Assembly (NCBI GenBank): GCA_002812745.2
Contig: NCSJ02000595.1
Coordinates: 1 to 14,710, forward strand
DNA length: 14,710 nt
Origin: Scytalidium lignicola
Taxonomy: Eukaryota; Ascomycota; Leotiomycetes
Direction of reading: 5' to 3'
Numbering within the stretch: position 1 is the first letter of the stretch; each line of letters starts with the position of its first letter. Shown piece after piece: positions 1 to 7,565 of the stretch. Under the pieces are notes generated by a model. The model searched no databases. It saw nothing but the letters and a program-made list of their open reading frames with translations, and was not told where the DNA came from. Position numbers and translations under genes: made by a program.

Positions 1-44
1 CATGTTTTTTTATGTTTTTTGATACTCTTCAAGTATATGATTAT

Positions 45-56
45 ATTGTCAAGATA
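45..56 (-). other. Mutated RT catalytic box (YLDD now YLDN)
   Basis: Minus-strand codons TAT CTT GAC AAT encode Y-L-D-N in the context MVYLDNIIIYLKS. This is the Ty3/gypsy RT palm motif with the second catalytic Asp changed to Asn by one G-to-A change. Confidence 0.85.
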
Positions 57-962
57 TACCATTATGAATTTCTCCAGGTATTTTTCTAATATCCAGTCCA
101 TCATTCTTTATTGTGTTGTTAGAGTATTAGTCATACTGAATATTATAACTAATAGCTTGAATAGTCTGTATTTTGTTTGAATAGTAGCTTTCCATTCATC
201 ACCTCTTTTAATCTTAACCAGATTAAATACTGATCACAGGTCTAGCTTAGTGAATATGACAACTCCCTTTAGCTTGTCCATCATTGAATTTATCAATAGT
301 AAAGGGTATTAGTCCTTCTTAGTCTTACTATTCAAGTGTTTATAGTCATTACAAGGTTATCTTAACAAGTCATCTCCTTTCTTTACATAATACAATAATG
401 CTCTGACTTCGCCATGACCTTCTCTGTACAGACTTTTAAGCACCATTTTTTCAAGCAACCATTTCTTTGTTACTTTGTCCTTAGCAAGAGTTGTTCAATA
501 AATTGATCTGTATACTAGTCTAAACCCCTCTTTAAGCTTTATCTCATGATCTTATGGTTTATGCTCAGGTAAGGCTGAATCATCAAGTCTTTCTGTGAAT
601 AACTTTAGCTATTCATAATATTCTTCAAGAATATATTTTATAGTTTTGTTGACATGGACAATTCTTAAAGACATAATTCCTTTTAAGAAGATAATCATAT
701 CTGTTCTCTAATTAATTATTAGATTATGCTTCTTTATCTATTCAATTTCTAATATAATTTAATATATTCTTAACTTTATAACATCAAAAGATATCTTCTC
801 TTAATAGCTTTTATTATACCTTATATCTAAGTTTTGAGTTTGAATGTTGATATGCTTTTGAATCTTGATATTATTTACTAACAATATTAAGTAGTTGTTA
901 TCTTTAACCTTTATATTAAGTCTAAGTTGTTTTATAACTTGTTTACTAATGAAGTTTCTTTT

Positions 963-974
963 AGCTCTTAAATT
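963..974 (-). other. Mutated retropepsin active site (D-S/T-G now N-L-R)
   Basis: Minus-strand codons AAT TTA AGA GCT stand where a retropepsin has Asp-Ser/Thr-Gly-Ala. Asp to Asn and Gly to Arg are single G-to-A changes. The catalytic Asp is lost, so the protease is inactive. Confidence 0.75.
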
Positions 975-2171
975 GATCAAGGCTCTTATTGGCTTTTTAT
1001 ACAACATTATATTGATATATAATGAGCTTTTATTATTCATAGAGTAAAGATTAACATTTCCAACATTGTTAATTGACATGTTATCACTAATCTCTAAATC
1101 TTCAATGTTTTCTTTTAATTCCTTAAAGAAAGTTATTCTTCTTTTAATAAGATTTCTTAGTCTAAGTCCATTTAGGCTTTTATTGTTTATGAATACTTAT
1201 ACATCTTATACTTATTTTGTTATTTTATTTCTAAGGTGTTCTTTTATCTTAGTGATTAGAACATTACTTACTATAAGAATTCTTTTTATAGAATTTAAAG
1301 GATATGTTGCTACTTCTTAGTTAAACTGTTCATTGATTCTTTGTAAAAGTTCATCTTCTCCTAGTAACATAATAAGTAATTCTAAAGGTAATGATTCTTC
1401 CTTTAGTTTGTTAACTATAAGTAGTACTTCTACATCTTAATTAACTAGTTCAATAACAATTTTAACTAGTTCTCTTTGTTCTTACTAAGTATAGTATTGT
1501 TCAGCTTTAAACAGTTACTCTACTGATTTTCCTAATCCCCAGATTTCTTTATATTGAGTTTTAGCTTTTAAACAGTCTTGTTAAAAAGTTATCATCAGAA
1601 GTCCTTCATATTGAATGTTATATCATTTTCACACAATATAACTTAATCCTTCTTCTATTACCATTTAAGTATTCTTAAGCATTTAGTCAAAGTCATCTTA
1701 AATCCAAGTTCTTTCTATTAGTAAGAGGAATTCACATGTTCTCTTCTTTATGACAATACTTTAGAGGTTAATCTTATAAACTAGAACAAGATCTTTAATA
1801 TCAAGTTCTTATGCCTTGACAATTACTTCTTCTTATTATACAGTTTAGAAAAGCTAACTTTTGTCTAGGATCTTCTATTCTCTTAGTCTTCTTATGCTAA
1901 TCATGAGGTAATATTTCAAGACTAATAATTCCTTAAAAACAGGATATTACTTTGTAAGTATAACTTTGAAGTCTATTAGCATAATCATTCAAATTCTACT
2001 GACTCCTAGAATTGATCTCCATCTGCCATAGCCTTTGTTCTGGTTATTATCTTGAGGTTGCCTTATATGTCAAGTTCTTGTTATAAGTACAAAGTTTATC
2101 TTAAGGATTCTTATTATTGCCATCTCATCTACATTCATCTTAATAGTAAGTTCTAGTATAGTTACTAAGTC

Positions 2172-3510
2172 TTAACAATCCTCTTCTTCTTCTGAAGAAT
2201 TCCTCTTATTACTTGAACTTTCCTCTTCTGATGATTCTAATGAGATATCCATGATTCTTAAGATTTTTATAACTTTAATTTTAACTAATATACTTGCTTT
2301 ATTGTCCTTCTTATGAGTATTTGTCATATGTCTGGACATTCTACACTTGAAGTATAACTTGTTTTTTTCTTTTTTTTGTCAAGTTCTTTAGAGGAGATTC
2401 CAAAGGAATTCTCCTTTTTGCNTTTTTCCTTCAAAATGCTTCTTTCCNTTTTCCTCTAAAGGTTTTTCTTTTCTTCATGATGTCTAACTTTATAAAGTCT
2501 CCTTGATCTTTCTTGTTATTAGTTTTCCTTTTGTTAAAGTAAGATCTACCCTTTTTGTCCAAGATCATCTTATATTGTTCATTTCCAATCTTAATAAACA
2601 AGTCAACAAGAGTGTTAAATGTAATGACCACAAATTGTTAGTATAATTCTTCCTTAATAAAATCTTTAAGCTTAGTCTTATACTGGTGTATATATGCTTC
2701 TTCCCTCTAGTTGACTGATATTATATACTAACAGTATAGCATTGTATATTTGCTAGAGCTCTTGGTTTGTCTAAAGTAAGCTAATTGTCTTTTAGCATTC
2801 CTCTTCTCATCAACATCTCCATACAATCATTTGAGTTCTCTAGTATAATTTTCCTAGCTTCTAAAGATGTTTCTTACCCTTTAGTTCATTATTCCTCCGT
2901 TCATCACAAACCATTCGTCCTTAAAGGGTTAAAACCAAGTCTTAGCTACTCCTCTTAGGTAAGTTGATACTTACAAAACCTTATATATGTCTCTAGGCAA
3001 TAGGTAATCATTCAACACCAAATAAGTTCTTGTCTGTACAAGATATGCCTTGAGCTTTTTCTTGTCCTCATAGAACAAGTCTGGCTTGACGATTTTGACT
3101 TCTCTAGGTATTGTTATTAGAACTTGCTTAGTGTTACTCTCTGGTTCAGAGTTTGGATCAAGGTCTAGACTTAGAGCTCTTGATACTGGCTTTAAGTCAA
3201 GTTTAAATAATAAAGGTGTTAGTTTCTTTTCTACAACTCTTAACAGTTCTCTAATAGTTAATTCTTCTGTTGACTTAGTAGATTACTTTGGTAACATAAC
3301 AACTTCCTCTAATATTCCTTCCTAGATGTTAGTTTCTTCAATAGTCTAATTCTCACCTTGATCTTCTTCAGAGTTATCTTCTGAACTTTCCTCAGATACT
3401 TCCTTAAATCCTTCTTCAGATTCTTCTTCAGAGTCTTCCTCAAAACCTTCTTCAGGTTGTTGTTTGTTGTTGTTATCTCTTAGTATGTCTGTTTCCAAAT
3501 CCTAATTCAT
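2172..3510 (-). pseudogene. gag relic of copy A (capsid plus zinc knuckle)
   Basis: Starting from an ATG at 3510, the minus strand can be followed as a Gag-like protein of about 446 codons ending in TAA at 2174-2172. It is broken by several in-frame stops, the first at codon 3, and at least one indel. It has an acidic, Glu/Ser-rich N-terminal part (about 3345-3480), a capsid-like core of the retrotransposon Gag type (about 2640-3150, with recognisable pieces such as FKDEWFVMN and REEAYIHQYKTKLKDFI), a basic linker (2431-2631), a CCHC zinc-knuckle remnant (2354-2313) and an acidic tail. Copy B has the same linker, knuckle and tail. The intact protein would form the particle shell and bind the genomic RNA. 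Two N bases (2422, 2448) fall in the basic linker. Confidence 0.82.
2313..2354 (-). other. Degenerate CCHC zinc knuckle of gag, copy A
   Basis: The segment reads YFKCRMSRHMTNTH. It fits the CX2CX4HX4C spacing, with the first Cys now Tyr and the last now His; the middle Cys and the His remain. A Cys-to-Tyr change (TGT to TAT) is the RIP-type transition. It cannot bind zinc normally as written. Confidence 0.75.
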
Positions 3511-3531
3511 CAAGATAGGTAATGTTCAAAA

Positions 3532-3885
3532 TGTTACAAAACTAGGCTATCCAGGTTACTAGATAGCCAAGGGTAAAGTAGATGTTCAAGGACAACGGAA
3601 ATGTATGACATACAAGTAAGCAACTAAGTCTAAGGTAAAGTTTAGTTATGTATTTAAGTTGAACATAAGAAGTCTACTCTTATGTTCTTACAGTATGCTT
3701 ATATAGATAATGAAATCTAACTAGACCTTTTGGACCTTCCCAGGTCCCTTAAGTCCATGAACCCCTTAGACCTCCCTAGGTCCTTTGAGTTTTAGTCACA
3801 TAATTGCTAAGTTCTTTATATACACTCTTCCGTGTATCAAGCCTCAGGCTTACACCAATCAGCTTGTTAAGTTAAATCTATAACA
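3532..3885 (-). repeat. 5' LTR of copy A
   Basis: This 354-bp segment begins TGTTACA and ends CTATAACA on the plus strand, giving the TG...CA ends and short inverted termini (TGTTA/TAACA) of an LTR. On the minus strand it carries a TATATAAAG box and is followed, 21 nt after its end, by the gag ATG. The outer edge coincides with the point where homology to copy B begins. The matching 3' LTR is outside the window, so the boundaries rest on the terminal motif and the junction, not on comparison of the two LTRs. No primer-binding site could be matched to a tRNA, probably because of mutation. Confidence 0.75.
3814..3822 (-). promoter_or_regulatory. TATA box in the LTR of copy A
   Basis: TATATAAAG on the minus strand, within the LTR and upstream of gag, is the likely core promoter of the once-active element. 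It is one good match in an AT-rich setting, so chance is possible. Confidence 0.45.
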
Positions 3886-4612
3886 ACAGAGGAATAATAA
3901 ACTAAAGAGTAATTAAGATTATTATAAGTTAAGATAATTATACAAGAGAACTTAAACACTTATATAGAGATATTAATAAGAAAAGGAATGTTAAGAAGTA
4001 ATTAGCTCACCTTAGACAAACCAAGAGCCTTAGTGAATATATAATACTTTATTATTAGTATATAATATCAGTTAACTAAGGAGAAAAGGCATATATATAC
4101 TAGTTTAAGACTAGTTTGAAGGATTTTATCAAAGAAGAATTATATCAACAACTTATAATTATCACATTTAATGCCTTTGTTAACTTGGTTATAAAAATCA
4201 GGAATAAACAATATAAGATGATCTTGGATAAGAAAAGAGGATCTTATTTTAACAGAAGAAAGACTAATAACAAGAAAGATTACAAAGACTTTATAAAGTT
4301 AGATATTATAAAGAAAGGAAAGACCTTTAAAGGGAAAAGGAAAGAAGTATTATGAAGAAAAGAATAAGAAAGGGAATTCCTTTAGAATTTCCTTTGAGGA
4401 ACTTGACAAGAGAAGAAAAAAACAAGTTATATTTTAAATATAGACTTCTTGGACATATAGTAAATACTTATAAGAAGGATAACAAGTCAAGTATAATGGT
4501 TAAGGTTAGAGTTATGAGAATCCTGAGAATTATAGATATCTTGTCAGGATCTTCAGAAGAAGAAGACTCTGAGGATAAGGAAGGAAACTTTTCAGAAGAA
4601 GAAGTTTGTTAA
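3886..4612 (+). pseudogene. gag relic of copy B (C-terminal half)
   Basis: The capsid C-terminal portion (about 3886-4115) contains stops. Two open stretches follow: 4116-4355, a basic segment with QYKMILDKK and KRKTNNKKD-like runs also seen in copy A, and 4352-4612, which overlaps it in another frame, so an indel separates them. The zinc knuckle at 4430-4471 reads YFKYRLLGHIVNTY, with all three Cys positions now Tyr and only the His kept. The tail is acidic (Glu/Ser/Asp-rich) and ends at TAA 4610-4612. These short open frames are remnants of gag, not genes. Confidence 0.82.
4430..4471 (+). other. Zinc knuckle of copy B with all cysteines lost
   Basis: Spacing CX2CX4HX4C is intact but the three Cys codons are TAT (Tyr). 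Copy A keeps one of the three Cys. The loss by TGT-to-TAT changes fits RIP and shows that copy B is more heavily mutated than copy A at this site. Confidence 0.75.
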
Positions 4613-4625
4613 GACTTAGATCACT

Positions 4626-5250
4626 TATGCCTTTACTACTCAGAATCCTTTAGTTTCATCTAAGATTAACATATGGCCATATAATCAAGCTATGAAAATT
4701 AAAATGCTAATCTAAAATAGTTTTTAACGTCCTAACCAAGAGATTCTGTTCTTTATCACTTGCCTAAAGCAAAATCACAAGAGATTCATAGGCAGAACAA
4801 TCCTCTCAATGAAGAAATCTTATCTTTTCCAACTAAAAGGCAGTCTTGGATATAGCCTCTTTTGTAATCACATGGGTTTACCTGTAATCTCTCCTTCTTC
4901 ACCTTCTCTTTTCTACCCCCTTTTATAATCTAGCCGAGCTAACATCCTCATTCACATATTATATTTCTATTTTTTAGTATAATTTTACTAATAAGAAGAT
5001 TATATCTTATCTTGTATAAATAATAATAATATTATATATTTATAAGAAAACATTAATACCTTTTAAGATTTATACTATTATTCTTTTAAATTTTTGAAAT
5101 TATACAAAATTATTTATCAGTAGTCATTATAAAGTAATATTGTATATATTTAAGTATAATTACTTATAATAAACAAAAGTTAAATAAATAGTTTACAAAT
5201 TGATATAATGAGTTTATATATAATAAGGTTGAATTTGTAAAGTTTAATAA
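4626..5250. other. AT-rich sequence of unknown origin
   Basis: No gene is visible. 4626-4930 is moderately AT-rich and has one stretch free of stops (about 4738-4930, plus strand) without a start codon or recognisable motif. 4960-5250 is extremely AT-rich with dense TA steps, typical of heavily RIP-mutated repeat DNA. It does not match copy A beyond the gag end, so it is probably part of another decayed element or the target of copy B. Confidence 0.5.
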
Positions 5251-5440
5251 AGTTAAGAGATATGACTTTAGCTAACGGAGATCTAGAATTAACTCTAAAA
5301 GAATCCTTGACTAGCTTTTTCTAATTTTAACTAACAGTAATTATAATTAAAAAGCCAAAACAGGTTGTTTTCAATGTTAGTCTATTTATTATCGCTTATC
5401 TTCAACTTTTCCTTGTTCACCTTGACTTACCAAGAACCAC

Positions 5441-5565
5441 TAGTAAAGCAGCTCTGCTCACCTTTCCGAACAGAAACAAATTTTCCTTATATCAGGATTA
5501 GTATATGATAATAGACTGAAGAAAATCCGTTTTTGATCGGAAAGGTGAGCAAAGCTGCTTTACTA
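5441..5565. repeat. Inverted repeat, 29-bp arms, 67-nt spacer
   Basis: Arms at 5441-5469 (TAGTAAAGCAGCTCTGCTCA onward) and 5537-5565 are reverse complements at 28 of 29 positions; the mismatch is C/T. Weaker similarity continues outward on both sides with C/T differences. It may be the tip of a palindromic or foldback element, or two inverted fragments of one repeat. No transposase is nearby. Confidence 0.8.
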
Positions 5566-5886
5566 ATAGTTTTAAGTGAGTAAGAGTAAGAGCAACTATA
5601 ACTGCTGCCAGCTAAAATTAGAAAAAGGTTATACGTAGTCAAAGACTCTTCTAGGGCCAATTCTGGAACCCCCGTCAAGTAGAGCCGGTCCCCCTCCCCA
5701 ACTTTGCCGAACATCACAAATTCAACCTCATCATATTCAAATACATCACATCAATCTGTTAACCACTTATTCAACCCCTTTTTTACCACAAGAAGCTATA
5801 CTCAAATACGCACGATAATGCTCTTTAATGGCTGTCGAAAGACAATTCTGTATAGTTTCAAAGTCTGAAAGAACGATAGCACAAGT
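5566..5886. other. Non-coding flank, no gene seen
   Basis: Contains a G/C-rich stretch at about 5665-5710 (CCCCGTCAAG... and CCCCCTCCCC) that contrasts with its surroundings. A minus-strand open frame of 76 codons at 5487-5717 runs through the inverted repeat and has no recognisable domain; it is not called as a gene. Confidence 0.4.
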
Positions 5887-5982
5887 CTTAGGAGGTGTTA
5901 GCGTCTAGTACTCCCCGCGAATATGCTAGCATTTATATGAGACGAAGTGTAATCCTCTTACTAGCGGGGTGTTCCTCCTAAG
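5887..5982. repeat. Small inverted repeat (CTTAGGAGG ... CCTCCTAAG)
   Basis: A 9-bp perfect pair (5887-5895 and 5974-5982) encloses a second inner pair, CCCCGC near 5913-5918 against GCGGGG near 5964-5969. The nesting suggests an imperfect hairpin or the end of a decayed element. The arms are short, so chance cannot be excluded. Confidence 0.45.
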
Positions 5983-6089
5983 CAAGGTACTATTCGTGCA
6001 AGACCAAGCAACGACGGTGCAGCACCACGGTTGTATCGAGGGTTACGACAGGTATGTGAAATCACATCAAGGGAAGATCCATATCAAGG

Positions 6090-6585
6090 CTCTGTCTGCC
6101 CATGAGCAGAGAATTTCATGCAAGCAAGGCAGAATTATCTCAGCGGTAGAATTACATTGATAAAAGGGTTACGGTTACTGATGCGCCTGTTAGCTGTCGT
6201 GGGATTTATATTTATACTGCGGCGAGATTGGGCCAAGGGACAATTCATGGTTAGTTTCAGCAGGAGAGCTACGCAAGCAATGCAAGGCAGACTCATCTCG
6301 GCGACAAAGCTGCACTGGTAGAAGCGTCTCGGAATTAGCGTTGATCCTTGGTTGTTGAAATTTATGCGTGGATAAAGTTACGCCAGGAAAGGATGATACA
6401 GCTTTGATCTGTCATGTATAGCTGGGAAATTCATGCAGAGCGGGCTAGTATCATGTTCATCTAGTAACAGAGTTACCACGAGGAAGGAGCTTGTATCAAG
6501 ATTCCTTCTTGTATACTAGGGAAATCTAAAATATAGCAAGGTAGAATCATGTTAATAGTAAAGTTGTATTGATTAGCGGGGTTTG
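6090..6585. repeat. Degenerate tandem repeat, about 158-bp spacing
   Basis: A motif of about 60 bp recurs with core GCAAGGCAGAATTATCTC-like sequence at 6124, 6282, 6440 (as GCGGGCTAGTATCATG) and 6536 (as GCAAGGTAGAATCATG). Spacings are 158, 158 and 96 bp; a weaker start, GCAAGGTACTATTCG, lies at 5982. Around each core is a GGGAAATTCATGCA-like lead and an AGTAAAGTTRYATTGAT-like tail. Copies differ by many substitutions, so this is an old array. Two small open frames (5969-6160 and 6118-6321, +) run through it and end in similar peptides (QGRIISAVELH and QGRLISATKLH). That may mean it derives from a repeat-protein gene now broken, but no family could be assigned. Confidence 0.6.
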
Positions 6586-7140
6586 AGTATATAATGTTTG
6601 GCGTGATTCCTGAGCGTCTTGAGATTGATGGGAAGGGGATGACATTATAGAGGAGGGGGCGATAGTGGTATTTGGCTTGCCCTGCCCTTTAGCATAAGGT
6701 GGTTAGTCCACGGGTGAAAATATCGCAACAGAAAGGCTTTAGTAGTGCTTAGCTCGCCTATTTCTCAGCATGATATGAGGCTATTGGTGAAGGATGAGAA
6801 CCTTGCACAGCTTGATCTCTGACGAGGTGACCGAGAGTATGTGGCGGGGCTGACTGTCCAAGATTTGCCTGCCATCAACCCAAATCTGATGCATAAACCA
6901 GCTCTACATGCTTCTGATTCCTGTGCTTCATCTGGATAACATCATGAAGCACGCTGTTGGCCAATGTGCTGGCTTGAATTTATCAGTTAACTGCCGAGAA
7001 CAGGAATGTAAGCAACTGCTCGGGAGTGTGTTGTATCTCGGCGGAAACACAGCCATGTAAGCACGGGTACGCGTTTTGTACCTTTGACAGCTTAATCGAC
7101 TCTAGGCCCCACTAATCGTCTCATAGAATGCTTTATAAAA
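6586..7140. other. No intact gene; possible decayed coding sequence
   Basis: Base composition is balanced and the sequence looks unlike RIP-mutated DNA, yet each frame is interrupted. The longest open stretch on the plus strand is about 6904-7059, starting around ATAAACCAGCTC and ending at a TAA after GGAAACACAGCC. It has no recognisable motif. It could be an old pseudogene or the distal upstream region of the NLR gene. Confidence 0.3.
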
Positions 7141-7262
7141 ACCTAAAATAAAAAAANGGATTTTAATTTTAATTTTTATTAAATGCAATAGTAGGTTTTT
7201 AACCTTTAATATCATTATTTAAAGAGTAAATTTTATACTAAATTTTAAAACTGTCTTTTTAC
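7141..7262. other. Short AT-rich block
   Basis: A run of A/T-rich sequence including one N (7157) next to an A run, set in more balanced DNA. It resembles the AT-rich flanks at both ends of the window and may be a small, fully decayed insertion. It ends abruptly near ACCGGACTTC. Confidence 0.4.
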
Positions 7263-7524
7263 CGGACTTCTACGCAATACTGTCAAACTACGGAAATCAC
7301 ATAAATTTAGAAGGAAAACTACAGGGTGGTATCTTCAAGGTAATATCCTAAATCCCTATTTTCGCGGTATGCTAACGTTTATGTGGGTAAAAGTATCTGG
7401 GCCTAAGTACTAGCGACCTCGCGGTTGGGCTACGGTCTCACCGCCGTATCAGCAATCCTGGCAAACTACAGGCAGCAGCGCGCCATCAGGTTTTAAGCTG
7501 AGATCACTCATCTGCTATCTTACA

Positions 7525-7545
7525 ATGTCTTTCGTTAACCATTAA
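7525..7545 (+). promoter_or_regulatory. Possible upstream ORF of the NLR gene
   Basis: ATG TCT TTC GTT AAC CAT TAA, six codons and a stop, ends 20 nt before the proposed main ATG at 7566. Both ATGs share the context TTACAATG. If it lies in the 5' leader it could lower translation of the main frame. The transcript start is unknown. Confidence 0.35.
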
Positions 7546-7565
7546 AGAGTAAACTAGTGGTTACA

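Larger units (their letters stand above)
1..2171 (-). pseudogene. pol relic of copy A: aspartic protease and reverse transcriptase
   Basis: The clearest protease part lies at 801-1079 on the minus strand, where ALINLRAKRNFISKQVI keeps the shape of a retropepsin active site but the catalytic D-S/T-G triad reads N-L-R. A retropepsin C-terminal segment of the IILGxxWLKKHNP type, with stops in place of some residues, follows at about 700-790. From about 620 down to 1 the RT is recognisable: an N-terminal segment around FTERLDDSALPEHKP, then CNDYKHLNSKTKKD, then FTKLDL, and the catalytic YxDD box as YLDN at 56-45. Many stops interrupt it. The part between 1140 and 2171 is Gag-Pol linker sequence with little that can be recognised. 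RNase H and integrase would lie to the left of the window. Confidence 0.85.
1..3885 (-). mobile_element. Ty3/gypsy LTR retrotransposon, RIP-decayed copy A (truncated by window edge)
   Basis: Read on the minus strand, the order is LTR (3885-3532), gag (from 3510), zinc knuckle (about 2354-2313), aspartic protease (about 974-963 for its active site) and reverse transcriptase (about 720 down to 1). Protease before RT is common to Ty3/gypsy elements; RNase H and integrase would lie beyond base 1. Stops occur in every frame, the whole stretch is very AT-rich, and key residues are lost through G-to-A type changes, so the element is dead. RIP is the inferred cause. The copy is inserted in antisense orientation into a second copy of the same family (copy B). 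Family assignment is firm; the named subfamily is unknown. Confidence 0.9.
3886..4625 (+). mobile_element. Ty3/gypsy copy B, gag fragment interrupted by copy A
   Basis: From 3886 the plus strand matches the minus strand of copy A from about base 2901 downward (ACAGAGGAATAATAAAC against ACGGAGGAATAATGAAC) and continues through the capsid C-terminal part, basic linker, zinc knuckle and acidic tail. Most differences are C/T or G/A transitions. Similarity ends just after the gag stop at about 4623-4625; no protease or RT follows, so this copy is truncated on the right. Its left part should lie beyond copy A, outside the window. The two copies are in opposite orientations. Confidence 0.85.

Noticed and set aside
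1066..3325. Plus-strand open frames within copy A (1066-1320, 3086-3325)
   Set aside because: Antisense shadows of the retrotransposon with no independent support.
4116..4612. Two small plus-strand genes
   Set aside because: They are the linker and zinc-knuckle parts of a decayed gag, matched by copy A on the other strand.
5487..5717. Minus-strand 76-codon open frame
   Set aside because: Crosses the inverted repeat, has no domain and no supporting context.
5969..6321. Two overlapping small genes on the plus strand
   Set aside because: They run through a degenerate tandem repeat, have no recognisable domain, and their similar ends come from the repeat itself.
6586..7100. A protein-coding gene upstream of the NLR, possibly an effector partner
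   Set aside because: Every frame on both strands is interrupted, and no start, intron pattern or motif could be defended.
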